NCBI RefSeq assembly: GCF_017875955.1
Contig: NZ_JAGINK010000001.1
Span: forward strand, 3,936,501 to 4,000,500
Reading direction: 5' to 3'
Length of the DNA stretch: 64,000 bases
Origin: Pseudomonas sp. BP8
Lineage (GTDB): Bacteria > Pseudomonadota > Gammaproteobacteria > Pseudomonadales > Pseudomonadaceae
Part shown: positions 1 to 8,073 of the stretch, piece after piece
Position numbering within the stretch: position 1 is the first letter of the stretch
How the letters are laid out: every line of letters starts with the position of its first letter
Program-made: the position numbers and the translations under genes
The notes under the pieces: model-generated
What the model saw: only the letters and a program-made list of their open reading frames with translations
What the model was told of the DNA's origin: nothing
Databases searched by the model: none

Positions 1-48
1 GTCACAACTCGTTAGCCCGCACAAAAATAATTAGTGGGAGTACCCAGC

Positions 49-1416
49 ATGCAAGCGACTAAAAAAACGCATGTACGCTACCTGATCCTGTTCATGCTGT
101 TCCTGGTGACCACGATCAACTATGCAGACCGCGCCACCATCGCCATCGCAGGCTCCAGCCTGCAGAAAGACCTAGGCATTGACGCCGTAACCCTCGGTTA
201 TATCTTCTCTGCCTTTGGATGGGCTTATGTGGCAGGTCAGATCCCTGGCGGCTGGCTGCTCGACCGATTCGGTTCCAAGAACGTCTACGCGTTCAGTATT
301 TTCACCTGGTCACTGTTCACCCTGTTGCAAGGTTTTGTCGGTGGCATGCCTGTAGCCTGGGCAGTGGTTACCCTGTTCACCCTGCGCTTCCTGGTCGGTT
401 TCGCCGAAGCACCTTCGTTCCCGGGCAATGCCCGCATCGTCGCGGCCTGGTTCCCGACAGCGGAACGCGGTACGGCCTCGGCGATCTTCAACTCGGCGCA
501 ATATTTCGCCACCGCGCTGTTCGCCCCGATCATGGGCTGGATCGTGTTCAGCTTCGGCTGGGAGCACGTCTTCGTCGTGATGGGCGTGCTCGGCATCGTG
601 TTCTCCATGGTCTGGTTGAAGACCATCTACAACCCGCGTCAGCACCCTCGAATCAGCCCGGCCGAGCTTGAGCACATCGAGCAGAATGGCGGCCTGGTCG
701 ACATGGACCAGAAGCGTGGCAACGATGGCCCGAAATGGGGCTACGTCAAGCAACTGCTGACCAGCCGCATGCTCCTGGGCGTGTACCTGGGCCAGTACTG
801 CATCAACGCCATCACCTACTTCTTCCTGACCTGGTTCCCCGTGTACCTGGTGCAGGAACGTGGGATGACCATCCTCAAGGCAGGCATCATCGCCTCGTTG
901 CCGGCAATCTGCGGCTTCATTGGCGGCGTGCTCGGCGGGGTCCTGTCGGACTGGCTGCTGCGCCGTGGCCACTCGCTGACCTTCTCGCGCAAGCTGCCGA
1001 TTGTCTGCGGTCTGATGCTGTCGACCACCATGGTCTTCTGCAACTACGTCGACGCGGAATGGATGGTGGTCGGCTTCATGACCCTGGCATTCTTCGGCAA
1101 AGGCATCGGCGCACTGGGCTGGGCCGTGGTTGCGGACACCTCGCCCAAGCAGATCGCTGGCCTTTCGGGTGGGCTGTTCAACACCTTCGGCAACATCGCC
1201 TCGATCACCACGCCAATCGTCATCGGCTACATCATCAGCGCCACCGGCTCGTTCAAATGGGCCCTGGTGTATGTCGGCGCCAATGCTCTGGTGGCGGTGT
1301 TCAGCTACCTGGTGATCGTCGGTCCGATCAAACGGATCGAGCTACGCGACGTGCCCAACGATGAACCCGCTCCGACGCCGCCTGCCAGCAACGAACTGGC
1401 AAGCGCACGCCACTGA
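49..1416 (+). CDS. MFS aldarate transporter (GudP/GarP-like)
   Basis: Inner-membrane major facilitator transporter of the anion:cation symporter type, probably importing D-galactarate and/or D-glucarate with protons. The 455-residue protein has about 12 hydrophobic segments, with the first helix followed by the family motif NYADRATIAIAG near residue 30 and a charged middle loop around residues 195-235. The start at 49 is chosen over an in-frame GTG at 34 because GTGGGAG at 34-40 is a well-placed ribosome binding site for the ATG. The substrate is inferred mainly from the next two genes, a galactarate dehydratase and a 2-oxoglutarate semialdehyde dehydrogenase. Only 48 bases precede it, so the operon may begin before the window. 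A related sugar-acid substrate cannot be excluded. Confidence 0.88.
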   Translation: MQATKKTHVRYLILFMLFLVTTINYADRATIAIAGSSLQKDLGIDAVTLGYIFSAFGWAYVAGQIPGGWLLDRFGSKNVYAFSIFTWSLFTLLQGFVGGMPVAWAVVTLFTLRFLVGFAEAPSFPGNARIVAAWFPTAERGTASAIFNSAQYFATALFAPIMGWIVFSFGWEHVFVVMGVLGIVFSMVWLKTIYNPRQHPRISPAELEHIEQNGGLVDMDQKRGNDGPKWGYVKQLLTSRMLLGVYLGQYCINAITYFFLTWFPVYLVQERGMTILKAGIIASLPAICGFIGGVLGGVLSDWLLRRGHSLTFSRKLPIVCGLMLSTTMVFCNYVDAEWMVVGFMTLAFFGKGIGALGWAVVADTSPKQIAGLSGGLFNTFGNIASITTPIVIGYIISATGSFKWALVYVGANALVAVFSYLVIVGPIKRIELRDVPNDEPAPTPPASNELASARH

Positions 1417-1423
1417 GTGAACA

Positions 1424-1457
1424 CGCCTGCACCTGCTGACCGAGGTGCGGGCGTTTG
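1424..1457 (+). other. intercistronic hairpin between the transporter gene and garD
   Basis: An 11-bp stem (CGCCTGCACCT at 1424-1434 with AGGTGCGGGCG at 1443-1453, one G-U pair) closes an eight-base loop and is followed by TTTG. The T run is too short for a strong terminator. It may attenuate readthrough or protect the 3' end of the transporter message. Confidence 0.45.
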
Positions 1458-1493
1458 TACAAAGCCTGATAGAACGATAAGAAGGGCCTAATC

Positions 1494-3047
1494 ATGCAGT
1501 TGATCGAACATTCCGACTCGCCCCGCTACGTCCGCCTGCACGATGACGACAACGTGGTCGTGGTGGTCAATGATGGTGGTTTGGGCGAAGGCGCCCGCTT
1601 TGCCGATGGCCTCACCTTGGTCGAGGGCGTCCCGCAGAGCCACAAGGTCGCCACCGGCGAGATCAAGCAAGGCGAGCCCGTGCGTCGCTACGGGCAGATC
1701 ATCGGCTATGCGCTGGAAGACCTGCGTAAAGGCAGTTGGGTCCAGGAAAGCCAACTGGCCATGCCCGCCGCCCCTGAGCTGGACAGCCTGCCGCGCTGTG
1801 ATGCCGTGCCAGCGCCACTTGCGCCCCTGGATGGCTTCAGTTTCGAGGGTTACCGCAACGCTGACGGCACCGTCGGCACTCGCAATATTCTCGGCATCAC
1901 CACCACCGTGCAGTGCGTGACCGGCGTGCTCAACCACGCGGTCAAGCGCATTCGTGACGAGCTGCTGCCCAAATACCCCAACGTCGACGACGTGGTCGCC
2001 CTGACCCACAGCTACGGCTGCGGCGTGGCGATCAACGCCCGCGACGCCTATATCCCGATCCGCACCGTCCGCAACCTGGCCCGTAACCCAAACCTTGGCG
2101 GCGAAGCGCTGGTGATCAGCCTCGGCTGCGAGAAGCTGCAGGCCGGCCAGGTCATGCATGAAGACGATCCCTCGGTCGACCTCAGCGAACCGTGGTTGTA
2201 CCGCCTGCAAGACGCCAGCCTGGGCTTTGTCGAAATGATCGAGCAGATCATGGAGCTGGCCGAAGCGCGCCTGATCAAGCTCGACCAGCGCCGCCGCGAG
2301 ACGGTCCCGGCCAGCGAACTGATCCTCGGCATGCAGTGTGGCGGCAGCGACGCCTTCTCTGGGATCACGGCCAACCCGGCCTTGGGCTATGCCGCCGACC
2401 TGCTGGTGCGCGCCGGCGCCACCGTGCTGTTCTCGGAAGTCACCGAAGTGCGTGACGCCATCTACATGCTCACCTCCCGTGCCGAAACCCCGCAAGTCGC
2501 CGACGCCCTGATCCGCGAAATGGACTGGTACGACCGCTACCTGCAACAAGGCGCAGCTGATCGCAGCGCCAATACCACGCCAGGCAACAAGAAAGGCGGT
2601 CTGTCGAACATTGTCGAGAAGTCCCTCGGCTCTATCGTCAAGTCTGGCAGCGGCGCCATTCAGGGCGTGGTTGGCCCTGGCGAGCGGATCGAGCGCAAGG
2701 GCCTGATCTTCTGTGCCACACCGGCCAGCGACTTTGTCTGCGGCACGCTGCAACTGGCGGCCGGAATGAACCTGCACGTGTTCACCACGGGCCGCGGTAC
2801 GCCCTATGGGCTGGCCATGGCGCCGGTGGTCAAGGTCTGCACCCGCACCGAGCTGGCGCAGCGCTGGCCCGACCTGATCGACATCGACGCCGGGCGCATT
2901 GCCACCGGCCGCGCCACTATCGAAGAGCTCGGCTGGGAGCTGTTCCACTATTACCTGGACGTGGCCAGCGGACGCAAGCAGACCTGGGCCGAGCAGCACA
3001 AGCTGCACAACGACATCACCCTGTTCAACCCGGCGCCGATTACCTGA
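1494..3047 (+). CDS. garD: galactarate dehydratase GarD
   Basis: Cytoplasmic dehydratase that converts galactarate to 5-dehydro-4-deoxy-D-glucarate. The 517-residue length is normal for the UxaA/GarD family. An N-terminal SAF domain covers about residues 1-95 and is followed by the large catalytic part, with GYRNADGTVGTRN at 119-131, THSYGCG at 171-177 and a QCGGSDAFSG segment near 282. The ATG at 1494 follows AAGAAGGG. The gene lies 77 bp after the transporter gene and 57 bp before the dehydrogenase gene on the same strand, so the three probably form one operon. A UxaA-type altronate dehydratase is the main alternative, but the full SAF-plus-catalytic fusion and the neighbouring semialdehyde dehydrogenase favour GarD. 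Confidence 0.92.
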   Translation: MQLIEHSDSPRYVRLHDDDNVVVVVNDGGLGEGARFADGLTLVEGVPQSHKVATGEIKQGEPVRRYGQIIGYALEDLRKGSWVQESQLAMPAAPELDSLPRCDAVPAPLAPLDGFSFEGYRNADGTVGTRNILGITTTVQCVTGVLNHAVKRIRDELLPKYPNVDDVVALTHSYGCGVAINARDAYIPIRTVRNLARNPNLGGEALVISLGCEKLQAGQVMHEDDPSVDLSEPWLYRLQDASLGFVEMIEQIMELAEARLIKLDQRRRETVPASELILGMQCGGSDAFSGITANPALGYAADLLVRAGATVLFSEVTEVRDAIYMLTSRAETPQVADALIREMDWYDRYLQQGAADRSANTTPGNKKGGLSNIVEKSLGSIVKSGSGAIQGVVGPGERIERKGLIFCATPASDFVCGTLQLAAGMNLHVFTTGRGTPYGLAMAPVVKVCTRTELAQRWPDLIDIDAGRIATGRATIEELGWELFHYYLDVASGRKQTWAEQHKLHNDITLFNPAPIT

Positions 3048-3104
3048 TTTACCTGAATGAAAAGTATCGACGCCTGTTCACTTACCTTTCCACAGGAGCA
3101 CCCA

Positions 3105-4685
3105 ATGCCTGAGATTCTTGGCCACAACTTCATCGCCGGTCAGCGCAGCGCCGCCGGCCCACAGCGCCTGCAGAGCCTCGATGCCACCAGCGGCGAGGCC
3201 CTGCCCTTCAGCTTTGCCCAAGCCACCGAATGTGAAGTAGACCAGGCCGCACGTGCCGCCGCTGCGGCCTTCGTCGAGTTCCGCCAGCTGTCGCCAGCGC
3301 GCCGCGCCGAGTTCCTTGACGCCATCGCTGCAGAGCTGGACGAACTGGATGACGCTTTTGTCGCCATCGTCTGCCGCGAGACCGCACTGCCTGCCGCCCG
3401 CATCCAGGGTGAGCGCGGCCGTACCAGCGGCCAGATGCGCCTGTTCGCCCAGGTTCTGCGCCGTGGCGATTTCCTCGGTGCGCGCATCGACCAGGCCTTG
3501 CCTGATCGCCAGCCGCTGCCACGCGTCGACCTGCGCCAGATGCGTATTGGTGTCGGCCCGGTCGCGGTGTTTGGTGCGAGCAACTTCCCACTGGCCTTCT
3601 CCACCGCCGGTGGCGATACCGCAGCGGCCCTGGCCGCGGGTTGCCCCGTAGTGTTCAAGGCGCACAGCGGCCACATGGCCACCGCTGACCTGGTCGGCTG
3701 TGCCATCAGCCGCGCGGCTGAACGTACCGGCATGCCCAAAGGCGTGTTCAACATGGTCTTTGGTGGTGGTGTCGGCGAATGGCTGGTCAAGCACCCGGCA
3801 ATCCAGGCCGTCGGCTTTACCGGCTCGCTCAAGGGTGGCGACGCCCTGTGCCGTATGGCTGCCGAGCGCGCGCAGCCGATCCCAGTGTTCGCCGAAATGT
3901 CCAGCATCAACCCAGTGATCATCCTGCCGGGTGCGCTGGCCAAACGTGGCGAAACCATCGCCCGCGAGCTGGCCGGTTCGGTGTGCCTCGGCGCAGGCCA
4001 GTTCTGCACCAACCCTGGCCTGGTGATCGGCCTGCAATCGCCTGAGTTCAACACCCTGCTGGCCAGTGTCGGCCAAGCCCTGGACGCTCAGGCGGGCCAG
4101 ACCCTGCTCAATGCCGGCGGCCTGCGTAGCTACGTCAGCGGCCTTGAGCACCTGCAGGCCCACGCGGGTATCGAGCATCTGGCAGGCCAGCCACAACAAG
4201 GCAGCCAAGCCCGTGCCCAGCTGTTCAAGGCTGATGCGCGCCTGCTGGTCGATGCCGACCCGCTGCTGCAGGAAGAAGTGTTCGGCCCAACCACTGTGGC
4301 GGTCGAAGTCAAGGACAACGAGCAACTGCGCGCTGCCCTGCTGGGCCTGCGTGGCCAGCTGACCGCAACCCTGATCGGCGAGCCGGAGGACTTCGAAGCG
4401 TTTGCCTGGCTGGTGCCGCTGCTGGAGGAGAAAGTCGGTCGGATCCTGGTCAACGGTTACCCGACCGGCGTTGAAGTGTGCGATGCCATGGTCCACGGCG
4501 GGCCGTATCCGGCCACTTCGGATGCACGCGGCACGTCGGTCGGCACCTTGGCCATCGATCGTTTCCTGCGCCCGGTGTGCTACCAGAACTACCCACAGGC
4601 GCTGCTGCCTGAGGCGCTCAAGGATGGCAACCCGCTGGGTCTGCGCCGCTTGGTCAATGGCCAGTGGAGCGACGCTTCGCTGTAA
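3105..4685 (+). CDS. 2-oxoglutarate (ketoglutarate) semialdehyde dehydrogenase
   Basis: NAD(P)-dependent aldehyde dehydrogenase oxidising 2,5-dioxopentanoate to 2-oxoglutarate, the last step of the Pseudomonas aldarate pathway. The protein has 526 residues, the usual length for the dedicated ketoglutarate semialdehyde dehydrogenases. Visible landmarks are VFGASNFPLAFSTAGGD in the coenzyme fold near residue 155, the cofactor lysine in FKAHSGH, the general base in FAEMSSINP (Glu264) and the catalytic cysteine in GAGQFCTNPG (Cys301). The start at 3105 is preferred over 3057 because CACAGGAGCACCC gives a strong ribosome binding site. The intermediate KdgD-type dehydratase/decarboxylase is not in the window and may lie upstream of position 1. 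Confidence 0.9.
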   Translation: MPEILGHNFIAGQRSAAGPQRLQSLDATSGEALPFSFAQATECEVDQAARAAAAAFVEFRQLSPARRAEFLDAIAAELDELDDAFVAIVCRETALPAARIQGERGRTSGQMRLFAQVLRRGDFLGARIDQALPDRQPLPRVDLRQMRIGVGPVAVFGASNFPLAFSTAGGDTAAALAAGCPVVFKAHSGHMATADLVGCAISRAAERTGMPKGVFNMVFGGGVGEWLVKHPAIQAVGFTGSLKGGDALCRMAAERAQPIPVFAEMSSINPVIILPGALAKRGETIARELAGSVCLGAGQFCTNPGLVIGLQSPEFNTLLASVGQALDAQAGQTLLNAGGLRSYVSGLEHLQAHAGIEHLAGQPQQGSQARAQLFKADARLLVDADPLLQEEVFGPTTVAVEVKDNEQLRAALLGLRGQLTATLIGEPEDFEAFAWLVPLLEEKVGRILVNGYPTGVEVCDAMVHGGPYPATSDARGTSVGTLAIDRFLRPVCYQNYPQALLPEALKDGNPLGLRRLVNGQWSDASL

Positions 4686-4698
4686 GCGTTGAGTAATG

Positions 4699-4728
4699 AA
4701 AAAGCCCCGCCATGTGCGGGGCTTTTTC
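4699..4728 (+). terminator. rho-independent terminator of the galactarate operon
   Basis: AAAAAGCCCCGC, a short CATGT loop, then GCGGGGCTTTTT. A GC stem with flanking A and T runs lies 14 bp after the dehydrogenase stop codon. The element and its downstream flank recur at 5495-5542. Confidence 0.92.
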
Positions 4729-4730
4729 AT

Positions 4731-5494
4731 GTCGATGCTGAAGATATTGCGGGGTTTTCTGGCCCCTTCCGCCTTTACGGCGGGTCACTTGTTCTCTTGG
4801 AAAAAAGTAACCAAAAACCGCTTGCTCCATCATACGGCCCTTCACTGCGTCGCTCCGGTTTCCTGAAGTCGCGAATTTACGGGCGGCGTCTGGTCTGGCG
4901 TTGTTTTTGAAAGTGGCAGTTGGGGTGGATATTCGGGCCTCTTCGCGGGACAAGCCCGCTCCTACAGGAACAGCGCCGATTTTGAATTTGGCGCAATCCC
5001 TGTAGGAGCGGGCTTGTCCCGCGAAGACGCCGGTACTGCCAATGCAAATCGCAGGGCGCAGCCCTGCCAGCCACCCCACAAATCCGCTCGTAAACAAACA
5101 AAGCGAGAGCGCAGCGATTCGCCAGCCGTTGCCCTGGCTGTTGATCTTGATCTTGATCTTGATCTGGCTCTTGATCTACCAGCGACTTCAGGAGGCCGAG
5201 TGGAGGTCTTGCGCAGGGAGGTGGAGGCCATGGATGGCCGGAAAGCGCTGAGGCCCAGGATGGGCCGTACAGCGCGGTCCTCCCGGAGCAAGACCGGAGC
5301 GAGGGAACCCGTAGCGCAGCGAAGGGCCGTATGATGGAGCAAGCGGTTTTTGGTTACTTTTTTCCAAGAAAAAAAGTGACCCGCCGTAAGGGCGGAAGGG
5401 GCCCGAAAAGCCACCACATCAAATGGCTAAGCCCACAATTCCAAAGCCAGCCATGCCCAACAGATCATCGCCCCCAACAATCCATGAAGAACCA
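4731..5494. repeat. composite non-coding repeat element with long inverted arms
   Basis: This stretch carries no credible gene. A left arm at about 4755-4851 (start GGCCCCTTCCGCC) is the inverted copy of a right arm at about 5317-5412, with roughly 90% identity by eye. The right copy carries about 100 extra bases before the shared CCTGAAGTCGC motif, so the left arm looks like an internally deleted version. Between the arms are a head-to-head REP pair (4942-5025) and a short tandem run of TTGATC hexamers (about 5139-5175). The hexamers create spurious DLDLDL or LILILI reading frames. The whole block lies between two near-identical terminators. Confidence 0.8.
4942..5025. repeat. REP doublet, GTAGGAGCGGGCTTG type
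   Basis: Two 27-base REP units in inverted orientation, TTCGCGGGACAAGCCCGCTC... at 4942-4968 and its reverse complement at 4999-5025, separated by 30 bases. This is the common P. putida group REP sequence and can fold into a large cruciform or hairpin. Confidence 0.9.
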
Positions 5495-5525
5495 TAAAAA
5501 AGCCCCGCCATGCGCGGGGCTTTTT
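5495..5525. terminator. second copy of the terminator, ahead of the fadR-like 3' end
   Basis: AAAAAAGCCCCGC-CATGC-GCGGGGCTTTTT has the same stem as 4699-4728 with one loop difference, and it shares the flank CATGTCGATGCTGAAGA beyond the hairpin. It is a symmetric AT-flanked stem, so it could terminate leftward transcription of the GntR-family gene that ends at 5566. Confidence 0.8.
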
Positions 5526-5565
5526 CATGTCGATGCTGAAGACGTATGGGCTGTACCGGCAAGCC

Positions 5566-6315
5566 TCAGGCCCCTTGCGCTTCAGCCGCCTCATGCGCCT
5601 GGCGCAAACGCTCGCGGCTGTTGGCCAGGTGCATCCTCATCGCCATCTTCGCCCCTTCGCTGTCGCGCCGGGCAATCGCTTCATAGATCGCCTCATGCTC
5701 GTGGCTCAGTCGGCTCATGTAATGCGCCTGGTCGTCATGCGCGAGGCGCGCCGAGTTCAACCGCGTGCGCGGAATGATGCTGGTGCCCAGGTGGTTGATG
5801 ATGTCAGCGAAGTAATGGTTGCCACTGGCATGGGCGATGCGCAGGTGGAACTGGAAGTCCGCCGACACCGCATCGGACGCATGCGCGACACCCTCGTTGA
5901 GCTCATCAAGGGCTGCGCGCATGCCGGCCAGTTGCTCATCGTCACGCCGCTGCGCGGCAAGTCCGGCCGACTCGATCTCCAGGGCGATACGCAACTCCAG
6001 CACCGCCAACACCTCGCGCAAGGTGACCACGGTGGCCGGGTCGATGCGAAAACCGCCTCCCGCCGGCGCATCCAGAACGAATGTGCCGATGCCATGGCGG
6101 GTTTCCACCTGGCCTGCAGCCTGCAGCCGAGAGATCGCCTCACGCACCACGGTGCGGCTGACGCCCTCTTCGGCCATGATCTGCGACTCGGTCGGCAGCT
6201 TGTCGCCGCGCTTGAGCTGACCACTGCGAATTCGTTCGGTCAGCACTGTGACCAGTTCCTGGGCCAGACTGCGCGGCTTGCGCCGGGTCTTTGCCTGTAC
6301 CTGCTGCTCTGTCAT
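5566..6315 (-). CDS. FadR/GntR-family transcriptional regulator (FCD subfamily)
   Basis: A 249-residue DNA-binding regulator with a winged-helix GntR domain at about residues 10-75 (DKLPTESQIMAEEGVSRTVV) and an all-helical FCD ligand-binding domain at about 85-235. The FCD domain carries the spaced aspartate and histidines (RIAHASGN, MSRLSHEHEAI, MRMHL) that usually bind a metal and a carboxylic-acid effector. The ATG at 6315 is preferred; a TTG nine codons upstream lacks a ribosome binding site. FCD regulators commonly control sugar-acid genes, and the nearest such genes are the galactarate operon, so regulation of that operon is a reasonable inference. A palindrome at 6364-6380 in front of the gene is a candidate operator. 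Confidence 0.85.
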   Translation of the reverse strand: MTEQQVQAKTRRKPRSLAQELVTVLTERIRSGQLKRGDKLPTESQIMAEEGVSRTVVREAISRLQAAGQVETRHGIGTFVLDAPAGGGFRIDPATVVTLREVLAVLELRIALEIESAGLAAQRRDDEQLAGMRAALDELNEGVAHASDAVSADFQFHLRIAHASGNHYFADIINHLGTSIIPRTRLNSARLAHDDQAHYMSRLSHEHEAIYEAIARRDSEGAKMAMRMHLANSRERLRQAHEAAEAQGA

Positions 6316-6363
6316 TGCCTTGTGTTTCACCTTGAAAGACAAGCGTCATGATAGCGCATGCAG

Positions 6364-6380
6364 TTGTACGATCACATACA
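6364..6380. promoter_or_regulatory. candidate GntR/FCD operator
   Basis: TTGTACGATCACATACA contains the imperfect inverted repeat TGTAyG-ATC-CrTACA, close to the TTGTATGATCATACAA-like sites of FCD-type GntR regulators. It lies about 50 bp before the regulator's start codon, which suggests autoregulation. Confidence 0.5.
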
Positions 6381-6530
6381 TGCGTTGCGGTTTTTATCTG
6401 TAGCCCCGGCGAAATACCCGACCGCTAAAGTGCTGCTGTACGTGCACTTCATTTGACGGCAAATTGCTGGCCCCCAAGTGAATCAACTGAAGGCAAACTT
6501 CGTTTTCCTTCATAAGCTTAGGACAGCAGC

Positions 6531-6860
6531 ATGCGGGTTTTTCTAGCAACCATGGCCGGCTGCCTGCTGGCCACGCTCGCCTTTGGCGCCCAGGCCCGGG
6601 CGTTGAGCAAGAACGATCGTCATGTTTGTGGCTGGGGCGCGCAGATTGCCGCAGAGGCGCAGCAGGCCAAGCTCAACGGGGTCAATCTGTATGCGACGCG
6701 CAAACGGCTGCAGGCGCGCAAGTTTGCCAAGCCTTGGATGCGCATGACCGCCTTCGGTATTACCGAGCAGACGTACAACAGTCGCTCGCGGTTGAAGCCT
6801 GCTGCGATCAAGCAGACGTATTATGAGCAGTGTGTGCAGCATGCTGTGGCGAAGCGTTAA
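6531..6860 (+). CDS. small exported protein of unknown function
   Basis: The 109-residue product begins with a convincing signal peptide (MRVFLATMAGCLLATLAFGAQARA), predicting cleavage near residue 24 and a mature basic protein of about 85 residues in the periplasm or outside. The mature part has two cysteines (HVCGWG and EQCVQHA), which could form one disulfide. AGGACAGCAGC precedes the ATG. I do not recognise a domain. It stands alone between the divergent regulator and the LysR/oxidoreductase pair. Confidence 0.75.
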   Translation: MRVFLATMAGCLLATLAFGAQARALSKNDRHVCGWGAQIAAEAQQAKLNGVNLYATRKRLQARKFAKPWMRMTAFGITEQTYNSRSRLKPAAIKQTYYEQCVQHAVAKR

Positions 6861-6960
6861 CCTTTATTTATCAATTAGTTAGATTGGATATTCAGGGCTT
6901 CGCGGGCATGCACAGCCATCTTGGGCTGTCTTGAGGGTGCTGGGGCTGCTCCGCAGCCCT

Positions 6961-7040
6961 TTCGCGACACAAGGCCGCTCCCACAGGGACGGTGCATGCC
7001 TCAAAGACTGCGCGATATGCCGTAGGAGTGGCCTTGCCGG
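6961..7040. repeat. REP doublet, GGGAGCGGCCTTGTG type, second unit degenerate
   Basis: TTCGCGACACAAGGCCGCTC... at 6961-6988 is a clean unit of the second Pseudomonas REP subtype. An inverted, decayed partner (GTAGGAGTGGCCTTGCCGG) follows at 7022-7040. The gap from 6861 to 7119 otherwise shows no gene. Confidence 0.75.
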
Positions 7041-7119
7041 GGTGCGGACCGGCCGGAAAGGGAGCGAAGGAAGTTAACGATATTTATCAGTAGGTTAAAG
7101 ATCTTATCTGACCTAGTTT

Positions 7120-8052
7120 CTAGCATTCCTCTATCATTCGCCAAGGCGCTCCCGCCTGGAAATGTCGCTCCAGCCACTCCTTGAATACCCCCAGCGCCGC
7201 TGTATTCAACCGCGCTGACGGCCGCACGAAGTAGATCCCCGCCGCCACATCCAGCTGCCACTGCGGCAAAACCCGAACAAGCCTGCCCGTCGCCAGGTCC
7301 TCGACCATGAGCCAGTCGCCCCCGGCAATAATCCCTACACCCCGGCGCGCCGCTTCCAGCAACGCTTCATTGTCGTTGCCGCGTAATGAACCACTGACCT
7401 TGACGCTTTGCTGCCGTCCGCCCGCCGTCAAGCGCCACTCCGGAAATGAACGCAAGCCACTGAACCCCAGACAATTGTGCGTCTCCAGATCAGCTGGACA
7501 TTGCGGCGCTTGATGGTTCGCCAGGTACGCTGGCGCCGCACAGAGGATGCGCAGGTGATCACAGAGCTTGTTTGCCACCAGACGGTTGTCGGCCAGCTCG
7601 CCTATGCGAATGGCGGCATCGAATCCCTCACCCACCAGATCGACAAAACGATCCGAATATTCAACCTCTAGCATGACCTGCGGATGAGCCAGGACAAAAT
7701 CGGCCAACAGCCCGCTCAACCAGCGTCGGCCCATCGCTGCCGGTAGCGCCAGGCGCAGGCGCCCGCGCACCGTGGCGGCGCTTTGGGCGGCCTCCTGTTC
7801 AGCCTCCTCGATCAGCCGGCTAGCCTGGCGCAAACGTGACACCAGGCGCTCGCCTTCATCGGTGAAGCGTAACTGACGGGTAGTACGCTCGACCAGGCGG
7901 ATGCCCAAGCGCTGCTCCAACGCGCCAAGCCGGCGCGACAGCACCGAAGGGTGACGCTCCAGCTGGCGACCGGCCGCCGCAAACGAGCCGTGCTCGTGCA
8001 GCGCCAGCAGGGTGGCAAGTTCGTCGGCTCGGCGACTGTCGAAAGAATCCAT
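7120..8052 (-). CDS. LysR-family transcriptional regulator
   Basis: A 310-residue regulator with the usual N-terminal winged helix-turn-helix (LALHEHGSFAAAGRQLERHPSVLSRRL segment, residues about 15-41) and a LysR substrate-binding domain at about 90-295. It follows the quinone oxidoreductase gene by 21 bp on the same strand and probably belongs to the same transcript. That is less common than the divergent LysR arrangement but frequent for the CrgA-type subgroup that this sequence resembles. The likely target is the neighbouring oxidoreductase. The inducer is unknown. Confidence 0.88.
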   Translation of the reverse strand: MDSFDSRRADELATLLALHEHGSFAAAGRQLERHPSVLSRRLGALEQRLGIRLVERTTRQLRFTDEGERLVSRLRQASRLIEEAEQEAAQSAATVRGRLRLALPAAMGRRWLSGLLADFVLAHPQVMLEVEYSDRFVDLVGEGFDAAIRIGELADNRLVANKLCDHLRILCAAPAYLANHQAPQCPADLETHNCLGFSGLRSFPEWRLTAGGRQQSVKVSGSLRGNDNEALLEAARRGVGIIAGGDWLMVEDLATGRLVRVLPQWQLDVAAGIYFVRPSARLNTAALGVFKEWLERHFQAGAPWRMIEEC

Positions 8053-8073
8053 GGCAAGGCTCGTTGGCGGCGA

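Noticed and set aside
3078..4730. A 550-codon open frame opposite the semialdehyde dehydrogenase gene
   Set aside because: The plus-strand gene has every aldehyde dehydrogenase motif. The antisense frame runs through the terminator.
5139..5175. Tandem TTGATC hexamers as a possible CRISPR or coding repeat
   Set aside because: The units are only six bases with no spacers. The resulting DLDLDL or LILILI peptides are artefacts of the repeat.
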